In this document: piece after piece, positions 1 to 4,780 of the stretch
How positions within the stretch are numbered: position 1 is the stretch's first letter
How the letters are laid out: every line of letters starts with the position of its first letter
Assembly (NCBI GenBank): GCA_020355945.1
Contig: CP070627.1
Location: 2,023,319-2,028,930 of the forward strand
DNA from: Candidatus Aminicenantota bacterium
GTDB lineage: Bacteria; Acidobacteriota; Aminicenantia; UBA2199
Direction: 5' to 3'
DNA length: 5,612 nt
The notes under the pieces: generated by a model
What the model saw: the letters and a program-made list of their open reading frames with translations, nothing else
What the model was told of the DNA's origin: nothing
Database searches by the model: none
Program-made: the position numbers and the translations under genes

Positions 1-480
1 GGTAATCTCACTGATTTCCTGTATGGAGAACTGCTGGTCGTAAAACAGGAAAAACACCCGCCGCTGGTTAGGTGTCAGGTGTTGAGCCACCTCATAGATG
101 TCGCGAACCAGTGTTTGGTTATCACTGCCGGGATCATCAATAATCTCCGCATGTTCTTCGGGAACAACTTTACCCGGTAATTTTTTCTGTTTATTGAAAT
201 AGCCTTTGATCTCATTATGGGCGATGGTAAAGAGCCAGGTTTTAAATGAGCCCTGTTTATCGTAACTTTTCCTATACTTAAATGCTCTTAGTATGGTTTC
301 CTGGTAGACATCATTGGCGTCTTCGCAAAAGTTCAGTGCTTTAAAGATAAAATTATACAGGTTTTCTTTGACGGGGTTTAAGAGGTATTGGAAAAATTCT
401 TTAGTAATGGTTTCTTGTTTTTGAAACAAGGCAGTGGTTTTTTTTATCACAGCACCTAAAATATCCGGTTTCATGCTCAT
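1..480 (-). CDS. ECF-family RNA polymerase sigma factor, C-terminus cut by window edge
   Basis: The reverse strand translates without a stop for 160 residues up to base 1. Residues about 38-100 look like sigma region 2, with the acidic EDANDVYQET segment and the TWLFTIAHNEIKGYF segment that in this family contacts the -10 element and helps melt DNA. Residues about 127-160 (VAQHLTPNQRRVFFL...SIQEISEIT) are the beginning of sigma region 4, which binds the -35 element. The linker between them is short, as in ECF sigma factors, and there is no region 1 or 3. The protein would direct core RNA polymerase to a small regulon. The start is uncertain: ATG codons lie at 492, 480 and 474. The first would sit almost on the predicted transcript start and only one base after an AAAGGA run, so 480 is preferred. 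No anti-sigma factor is visible, and it may lie beyond the left edge. Confidence 0.9.
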   Translation of the reverse strand, partial: MSMKPDILGAVIKKTTALFQKQETITKEFFQYLLNPVKENLYNFIFKALNFCEDANDVYQETILRAFKYRKSYDKQGSFKTWLFTIAHNEIKGYFNKQKKLPGKVVPEEHAEIIDDPGSDNQTLVRDIYEVAQHLTPNQRRVFFLFYDQQFSIQEISEIT

Positions 481-497
481 TTCTTCTATCATATCCT

Positions 498-524
498 TTA
501 TATCACAAAAGTCACCAAAAGGTT
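498..524 (-). promoter_or_regulatory. Candidate ECF-type promoter of the sigma factor gene
   Basis: Reading the minus strand, TAACCTTTTGG lies at about 525-515 and TGTGATATAA at 507-498, some 17 bases after the AACC core. An AACC-type -35 element followed by a short -10 element is what many ECF sigma factors recognise, often to control their own genes. The transcript would then begin near 490, just before the ATG at 480. This is a by-eye motif call and no family consensus was computed. Confidence 0.4.
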
Positions 525-611
525 AGAGTTTTTGAATAAAAAATAGCCGCGAAGACCCACAGGGGAATACAAAAATACACAAAAATAAAATACAGAAACC
601 AACAGAAGCGG

Positions 612-637
612 AAAAAAAAGAGGGACCCTAACGTCCC
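612..637 (-). terminator. Rho-independent terminator overlapping the PycTM-like gene's stop codon
   Basis: On the minus strand GGGAC (637-633) pairs with GTCCC (626-622) across a six-base loop, and is followed directly by TC and a run of eight T (619-612). The TAG stop codon (630-628) lies in the loop and adjoining stem base, so the last codons form the left arm. The geometry is that of a classical intrinsic terminator, although the stem is only five G/C-rich pairs. It separates this operon from the sigma factor gene. The remaining spacer (about 540-611) is A-rich low-complexity sequence with nothing else recognisable. Confidence 0.75.
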
Positions 638-1176
638 ATAACAGATGCAATGATTTTTACCACCATGAACAGGACCAGTGCGGGTATTTGGGCATAAAAA
701 ATCGCCTGGGAGGCTTTTTTTAGACAATTGAACTTTTTGGCCATGCCTTGTGATAGTATATGGATTTGATAAGCCAGGTCCTGGGTAAGGAAATCAGGAA
801 ACATTTCTTTTACTTTTTCAAGGTAGTCTCCCGGCTTTTTGTATTCTGCGATATCCTTAAAAAATACATTGGAATGATAGTTATGGGATTCCAAAAATGG
901 GCGTATGGCGTGCAATGTAAACCACAGTGAGACAGCGGACGAAATAGCTGCTGCTGCCAACGATATAATGCCAATAATTACAAGACATAGTGGAGTTGAG
1001 GGTAACAGGTCTTCCCATTTCAAGACGATACCGCCAAAGACAAATGTATTAAAAGCGATAATCAATGCGGATTTTGTATTGGTGCTTTCGATAAGATGGT
1101 CAAAGCGGTTGAGAATTTTCCAGAGGTTTTCCTGGATGACGCTGTCTTTTTGATTGTTTTTATTATCATCACTCAT
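628..1176 (-). CDS. Pycsar effector (PycTM-like) three-helix membrane protein
   Basis: This 182-residue protein fits the Pycsar effector family (PycTM, formerly DUF5706). An N-terminal helix carries RFDHLIESTNTKS (24-36), matching the family's conserved R.D..I...N.K pattern. Hydrophobic segments follow at about 36-53 and 61-90, ending in AIRP (90-93). Next come FFKDIA (105-110), a YLEKV segment and QIHILSQGMAKKF (137-149), then a last hydrophobic helix at 158-179. In known Pycsar systems a cyclase makes cCMP or cUMP during phage infection and the membrane effector then damages the inner membrane. That function is from the family; here only the effector is visible, with no cyclase gene in the window. 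Its ATG overlaps the end of the upstream 116-residue gene by 8 nt and has no clear Shine-Dalgarno sequence, suggesting translational coupling. Family assignment is from remembered motifs and is fairly secure; the defence role is inference. Confidence 0.8.
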   Translation of the reverse strand: MSDDNKNNQKDSVIQENLWKILNRFDHLIESTNTKSALIIAFNTFVFGGIVLKWEDLLPSTPLCLVIIGIISLAAAAISSAVSLWFTLHAIRPFLESHNYHSNVFFKDIAEYKKPGDYLEKVKEMFPDFLTQDLAYQIHILSQGMAKKFNCLKKASQAIFYAQIPALVLFMVVKIIASVMGR

Positions 1177-1519
1177 CTTTTGAGTCTTTTTCCCGGTCTA
1201 ATTTGTGTAATTTTTCTGCGACATACCCGGAACGGGCTTCACCATCAAGAGGTATATTTTCAGAGGCACACCATTCTACCATTTCTATCATATCAACATC
1301 TATTTTTTCCACTTGTATACCAGCCTGCCTCATTTCCTGGAATCTCTGCTCGGCCATCTTTAGCCATTCTTCATAGGTAGGTTCCAATTCATCGCTATCC
1401 ACGGACATTTTCAAAAGCAAATCCCATTGTTCCGGCCGATACCAGGCCAAACCGATATGCAATTGGCCCTCTTCCGATGCCCGCTTATGTTTTTGTTTCT
1501 TACCTTTAGGTTTACTCAT
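1169..1519 (-). CDS. Small soluble protein of unknown function with WYRPEQW motif
   Basis: This 116-residue protein has no recognised function. It starts with a very basic tail (residues 2-13, mostly K and R). A compact core follows: LHIGLAWYRPEQW (20-32), LEPTYEEWLKMAEQRF (45-60), GIQVEKIDVDMIEMVEWC (67-84) and IPLDGEARSGYVAEKL (89-104), ending in a charged tail. No signal peptide or membrane segment is seen. The dense aromatic and charged core looks conserved, and I have the impression that similar proteins are widespread hypotheticals, but I cannot name a family. The ATG at 1519 is preceded by AGGGG with a gap of about six bases, a good ribosome binding site. A sigma-70-like promoter lies just upstream. 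Its end overlaps the start of the PycTM-like gene by 8 nt, so the two are almost certainly co-transcribed. A regulator or partner of the membrane protein is possible but unproven. Confidence 0.85.
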   Translation of the reverse strand: MSKPKGKKQKHKRASEEGQLHIGLAWYRPEQWDLLLKMSVDSDELEPTYEEWLKMAEQRFQEMRQAGIQVEKIDVDMIEMVEWCASENIPLDGEARSGYVAEKLHKLDREKDSKDE

Positions 1520-1557
1520 GCGTTTCCCCTAAAAATATGTAAAGCTTTTTTTTTCAT
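1516..1557 (-). other. Possible 13-codon leader ORF (MKKKALHIFRGNA)
   Basis: The leader of the 116-residue gene contains a short reading frame whose ATG (1557-1555) falls exactly where the TATAAT at 1569-1564 predicts the transcript start. Its TGA (1518-1516) overlaps the next ATG as ATGA. It could be a translated leader peptide that couples initiation of the main gene, or simply chance, since a frame this short carries no statistical weight. No ribosome binding site is possible if transcription starts there, so translation would have to be leaderless. Confidence 0.2.
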
Positions 1558-1563
1558 AGGACA

Positions 1564-1591
1564 ATTATAGCACATCCGGATTTTAGTTCAA
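1564..1591 (-). promoter_or_regulatory. Sigma-70-type promoter of the 116-aa/PycTM-like operon
   Basis: On the minus strand TTGAAC (1591-1586) and a perfect TATAAT (1569-1564) are separated by 16 bases. TGC immediately before the -10 hexamer gives an extended -10 element. The expected transcript start is about 1557, leaving a leader of about 38 nt that contains the AGGGG ribosome binding site for the gene starting at 1519. No operator palindrome is evident around it, so it looks like a constitutive housekeeping promoter. Confidence 0.7.
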
Positions 1592-1653
1592 ATTAAATTT
1601 TTCAACAGGACAATGAAAAGAAGAATCAGTGCTTCCCATTCATTGCTAAAAAA

Positions 1654-2844
1654 TTAATAGTCTTTTAATTCTCCGCACTTCACATACTTATCAAAATCAA
1701 TTTTCCCATTTTCATCAAATCCAAGAAGCTTTAAAAATATTTTACCTTCACTTATCTCAATACAGATAATTTTACTATGAAATCCGCATCCTGTGTTAAA
1801 ATAAAACGGATCTTTCGGAGACCTGGCAGCTAACATTTCCAATTTCCTGGTCATATTCTTCCTGGATTCTATATCTTGTTTCATTTTATTTTTGAGTGTC
1901 TCGGGAAGTTTAAATGAATCACCAATCTTCTTAGTCCTGGAAACATCATCGGTCTTTTTCTTTTCAAAAATATCATTAAAGAAAATGTATTTCCCACTCT
2001 CGATATCCTCCAAAATAACATCATACAGGTGCTCGGTGGGATACGAATTGAAAACAGGTATATGGGTATGACCGGTAATCAGGATGTTGTATTTTTTCTT
2101 ACCGGAATCATCTTTTTGATTGAGTGCCCATTCATACACCATTTCTTCATGATGTTTAAAATCCTTTTCAATTGCTTCCATCTTTTTAATGAGTTGCTTT
2201 TCTGATTTCAATTTTCTGGGAAATATCTCTAACCACCAATTGTATTTAACATAAACACCCCATGAAGCCACCTCATCTCCGGCATCATGCCATCCATGTC
2301 CCTGGCAACCGTGGGTGACAAACATATTGAAGTTATTGGTTTTATCACTGAATATAATGGCCGGATAGACCCTTTTCAGACATTGATCGCCAAAGTGAAT
2401 TAAATTTCCCCTAAAAAAATCATCATGATTCCCATATATTCGATAATATCGATTCTCATCCTGGAATTTCTTCTCAATTTCAAACTCCTTTGCATGCTCA
2501 TCCAGGATCAAGGGGGTATTGTCTTTTTGAAATCCCCACCCTTCTTCCACATCTCCAATTAATACCAGGGTGAACCCATTCTCAAAATAATGTTTCAATA
2601 TCTGCCGGAACAATTCTTTATTTTGTTTAAACACATCTTTTTCACCCATACCTCGATGCAAATCACTAAAAAAGATAATCTTTGCTGTGTTTAAATCAAA
2701 GGGGATTTTGGGACATGTGGAAGAATGAATGTTCAATAACTCATTGGTTCTTTTGTTTGATGTAAAGGGCTGCGTTTCACTACATGAACTGGCTGTTAGG
2801 ACCAGCAGGCAAACCAGGATAAAACCATAAAAACTCTTTTTCAT
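1654..2844 (-). CDS. Calcineurin-like metallophosphatase, predicted lipoprotein
   Basis: This 396-residue protein begins with a lipoprotein signal: KK, a hydrophobic stretch (residues 6-16) and LTASSC, with Cys21 as the probable lipidated residue. It should therefore be anchored on the outer side of the inner membrane or in the outer membrane. The metallophosphatase motifs appear in order: SDLHRG (D61, H63), GDVEE (D98), YGNHD (N139, H140), THG (H178) and GHTH (H259, H261). Together these supply the two-metal centre that hydrolyses phosphomonoesters or diesters. The substrate is unknown. An insert rich in W and basic residues (about 185-235) and a C-terminal part after residue 270 are not assigned, although YFNTGCGFHSK (348-358) resembles the closing strand of this fold. 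GGGAGG lies six bases before the ATG, strongly supporting this start. It has its own promoter and is separated by 134 bp from the next gene. Resemblance to LpxH-type enzymes is only at fold level. Confidence 0.88.
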   Translation of the reverse strand: MKKSFYGFILVCLLVLTASSCSETQPFTSNKRTNELLNIHSSTCPKIPFDLNTAKIIFFSDLHRGMGEKDVFKQNKELFRQILKHYFENGFTLVLIGDVEEGWGFQKDNTPLILDEHAKEFEIEKKFQDENRYYRIYGNHDDFFRGNLIHFGDQCLKRVYPAIIFSDKTNNFNMFVTHGCQGHGWHDAGDEVASWGVYVKYNWWLEIFPRKLKSEKQLIKKMEAIEKDFKHHEEMVYEWALNQKDDSGKKKYNILITGHTHIPVFNSYPTEHLYDVILEDIESGKYIFFNDIFEKKKTDDVSRTKKIGDSFKLPETLKNKMKQDIESRKNMTRKLEMLAARSPKDPFYFNTGCGFHSKIICIEISEGKIFLKLLGFDENGKIDFDKYVKCGELKDY

Positions 2845-2869
2845 TGTGTTCCTCCCTTTTTAGATATAT

Positions 2870-2898
2870 ATCCTACATCGTTGTAAAGTGAATGTCAA
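2870..2898 (-). promoter_or_regulatory. Sigma-70-type promoter of the metallophosphatase gene
   Basis: A perfect TTGACA (minus strand, 2898-2893) is followed after 17 bases by TAGGAT (2875-2870), which matches the -10 consensus at four of six positions. TATATA immediately downstream is an alternative -10 at a less favourable distance. The transcript would start near 2863, about 18 bases before the gene's ATG, with the GGGAGG ribosome binding site at 2856-2851 in the leader. Confidence 0.6.
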
Positions 2899-2928
2899 GA
2901 CTTTAAAAAAGTTTGTCTCGCCGAGGGT

Positions 2929-2954
2929 CTAAATAAATCCGTTTAATCTTTAAA
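2929..2954 (+). repeat. 26-bp exact direct repeat, intergenic copy
   Basis: This stretch, starting ctaaataaatcc and ending aatctttaaa, is identical over all 26 bases to 4912-4937, in the same orientation. The match stops abruptly on both sides. Read on the minus strand it could encode the same LKIKRIYL peptide as priA, but a stop follows nine codons later (after LDPRRDKLF), so it is not a functional gene piece. A 26-base identity within 5.6 kb is far beyond chance. Confidence 0.9.
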
Positions 2955-3040
2955 CGAAAAGGGGACAGTAGAAAATGCCGTTTATCCGGCCCAGTAAATT
3001 TAAATCTTGATTGAATAACACATCAACCAACTCCTGATAC

Positions 3041-3083
3041 AAAAAACGGGGAAAAAACGGGAAGGGAAAAAAAACGGGACAGG
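3041..3083 (+). repeat. Short A-run/CGGG repeats
   Basis: AAAAAACGGG occurs three times (3041-3050, 3052-3061 and 3069-3078), the last running into GGGACAGG. A related AAAAGGGGACAG lies at 2957-2968. The spacing is irregular (11 then 17 bases), so it is not a CRISPR or an iteron array. Such GGGGACAG-type words can occur beside REP-like elements mobilised by IS200-type transposases, but no transposase is present, and that link is only an impression. Confidence 0.6.
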
Positions 3084-3131
3084 CTAAAAATGGCCGCTCC
3101 AGGCAAAATTGCTGTTGATTCTCACTTTTCA

Positions 3132-3160
3132 TTGCCAAAAAGTTAATTTAATACTATAAT
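3132..3160 (+). promoter_or_regulatory. Near-consensus sigma-70 promoter giving a leaderless transcript
   Basis: TTGCCA (3132-3137, five of six matches to TTGACA), a 17-base spacer and a perfect TATAAT (3155-3160) form a strong promoter. With normal spacing the first transcribed base is 3167, which is the A of the ATG of the ATPase/nuclease gene. There is no purine-rich ribosome binding site between the -10 element and the start codon, in agreement with a leaderless mRNA. Confidence 0.75.
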
Positions 3161-3166
3161 ATACCT

Positions 3167-4732
3167 ATGAAAAATTTGCCCATTAGTATGCAGACATTTA
3201 GCGATCTAATGACGCAAAATTATCTCTATGTCGATAAAACAAAAGAAATTTACAATCTCTTTGCCCGGGGAGGGAAATATTATTTTCTTTCTCGTCCCCG
3301 ACGATTCGGAAAATCATTGTTAGTTTCCATCCTGAACGAAATATTCTCCGGGAATAAAGAACTCTTTAAAGGACTGTGGATTTACGATAAGATGGAATGG
3401 AAAAAACACCCCATCATACACATTGATTTTACTGGAATAGACTTTGAAACCGTAACCTTGTTGAAAAACTCCCTCAATGAAACCCTGGAAAGAACCGGGA
3501 ATGAATTTAGTATCCAACTAACCTCCACCAGTTACAAAACCCGGTTCGCTGAACTGATCAGGAAATTAGCCATCAGCCAGAACAGCAACGTGGTTGTATT
3601 AATCGATGAATATGATAAACCTATTATCGACTTTATAGAGACAGAGGAAATAGAAATTGCCCAGGGCAACCGAAAGGTGTTGAAAAAATTCTACTCGGTT
3701 CTTAAAGGCTCTGATAAGTATATTCGCTTTGTATTCGTAACTGGTGTGTCAAAATTTTCCCGGATGTCCATCTTTTCAGATTTAAATAATTTAAATGATA
3801 TTACCATCGATGATAACTTTTCCACACTCCTGGGCCTAACCCATGAAGAACTGCTAAAATATTTTGACGATCGTATCGACAGCTTGAGCCAAAAAATGAA
3901 AATGTCTAAAAACGATCTCCTGGAAAACATCAAACAGTGGTACAACGGATATTCATGGGATGGCCGCCATTTTTTATACAATCCCCATTCGATTTTAAAT
4001 TTTTTCTCTAAAAACCGCTTCGGTAATTATTGGTTTGCCTCTGCCACCCCGACTTTCCTCATTAACCATATGAAAAACCGGGAAAAAGATATCAGGGCAC
4101 TGGAAAGAGAAGAAGTAGATGAAGCAATCTTTGAAAGTTACGATATTGAAAATCTTGAGGTCATTTCCATGTTATTTCAAACCGGGTATTTAACCATAAA
4201 GGATATCATACCGGTAGGAATCAAATCCAAATATGTCCTCTCTTATCCCAATGAAGAGGTAAAAGAATCCTTTTTAAAGCATTTCTTGTCTAATTATACC
4301 ACTGAAGAAACAGGAATCGTGGGCAGTAAAATTTTAGACCTGGTAGAAGCTGCCGGGAAAGATGACCTGGAGAATTTTTTCACCATTATAAAATCATTAT
4401 TTGCAGCGATCCCCTCACACCTATTCCTAAAAGATAGAGAAGCCTATTATCATACCATTATCTACCTGGTACTTAAGCTCCTGGGAGTTAATATCGATGT
4501 AGAGGTTCATACCAACAAAGGCAGGATTGATGCAGTCATGAAAACCGAAACCAATATATATGTAATGGAATTCAAAATGGGAACTTCGGATGAGGCGCTC
4601 TCTCAAATAGAAAGGATGAAATACCACGAAAAATATTTGTCTTCGGGCAAATCGATTCAATTAATCGGTATAAGATTTGACGAAGAAGAAAAAAATATTT
4701 CCTATTATAAGGCAAAACCAGTAAAAGGATAA
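3167..4732 (+). CDS. AAA-ATPase-like protein with C-terminal PD-(D/E)XK nuclease-like domain
   Basis: This 521-residue protein has the full domain order of the AAA-ATPase_like/DUF1703 family. The N-terminus LPISMQTF...YVDKTKEIY (4-29) is the family signature. It leads to a P-loop variant SRPRRFGKS (42-50), Walker B VVVLIDEYDKP (142-152) and a sensor-like FVFVTGVSKFS (188-198). A middle helical region contains NPHSILNFF (272-280) and FQTGYLTI (337-344). The C-terminal part (about 426-515) is nuclease-like, with GRIDAV (D455) and YVMEFKMG (E468, K470). Length and start agree with the family. ATP binding and DNA cleavage are predicted from motifs; the biological role of the family is unknown, and members are often present in many copies per genome, suggesting mobility or defence. 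No partner gene is adjacent. It starts at its own promoter without a ribosome binding site and converges with priA. Confidence 0.92.
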   Translation: MKNLPISMQTFSDLMTQNYLYVDKTKEIYNLFARGGKYYFLSRPRRFGKSLLVSILNEIFSGNKELFKGLWIYDKMEWKKHPIIHIDFTGIDFETVTLLKNSLNETLERTGNEFSIQLTSTSYKTRFAELIRKLAISQNSNVVVLIDEYDKPIIDFIETEEIEIAQGNRKVLKKFYSVLKGSDKYIRFVFVTGVSKFSRMSIFSDLNNLNDITIDDNFSTLLGLTHEELLKYFDDRIDSLSQKMKMSKNDLLENIKQWYNGYSWDGRHFLYNPHSILNFFSKNRFGNYWFASATPTFLINHMKNREKDIRALEREEVDEAIFESYDIENLEVISMLFQTGYLTIKDIIPVGIKSKYVLSYPNEEVKESFLKHFLSNYTTEETGIVGSKILDLVEAAGKDDLENFFTIIKSLFAAIPSHLFLKDREAYYHTIIYLVLKLLGVNIDVEVHTNKGRIDAVMKTETNIYVMEFKMGTSDEALSQIERMKYHEKYLSSGKSIQLIGIRFDEEEKNISYYKAKPVKG

Positions 4733-4770
4733 AGTCCTTTACCTCCGGCTGACCGCACCGCGGGCAACCG
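4721..4770. terminator. Possible bidirectional terminator between convergent genes
   Basis: Two hairpins lie back to back. In the first, AAAGGA (4724-4729) pairs with TCCTTT (4735-4740) across a five-base loop holding the stop codon, and two more pairs can form past one bulged A. The second is an imperfect G/C-rich hairpin at 4746-4770, with core CCGC/GCGG around a three-base loop. Neither has a good T-run on the plus strand. On the minus strand the first is followed by TGGTTTT. Position between convergent genes is the main argument. Confidence 0.35.
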
Positions 4771-4780
4771 ATGAGGGGGG

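Larger units (their letters stand above)
2845..3166. other. 322-bp divergent intergenic region
   Basis: This gap lies between two genes that point away from each other and holds a promoter at each end. Its middle part (about 2929-3083) contains a 26-bp copy of a priA segment and, directly after it, short repeats built from A-runs followed by CGGG or GGGGACAG. A GTAG tetranucleotide (2968-2971) precedes a small hairpin, GCCG with six-base loop and CGGC (2977-2990). The 62-codon frame on the minus strand here is judged non-coding because its FFPFPFFP stretch only reflects the A/G-rich repeats. The section at 3084-3131 shows nothing recognisable. Confidence 0.6.

Noticed and set aside
512..727. 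71-codon minus-strand frame beginning inside the PycTM-like gene
   Set aside because: It overlaps a well-supported gene and the terminator in another frame and its tail is low-complexity aromatic sequence.
905..1380. Two plus-strand frames opposite the PycTM-like and 116-residue genes
   Set aside because: They are antisense shadows of well-supported genes, lacking ribosome binding sites and recognisable motifs.
1611..1645. Seven-base inverted repeat CAATGAA/TTCATTG
   Set aside because: The loop is 21 bases and no T-run follows on either strand, so it is probably chance.
1652..1670. Hairpin AATTAA/TTAATT at the end of the metallophosphatase gene followed by a few T
   Set aside because: The stem has only A/T pairs and would be too unstable to count as a terminator.
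3041..3083. Possible CRISPR or replication iterons
   Set aside because: The repeat unit is only about ten bases with irregular spacing and there are no spacers, cas genes or initiator gene.
2950..3138. 62-codon frame on the minus strand in the divergent intergenic region
   Set aside because: Its composition (FFPFPFFP) comes from the A/G-rich repeats, it has no ribosome binding site and resembles no family.
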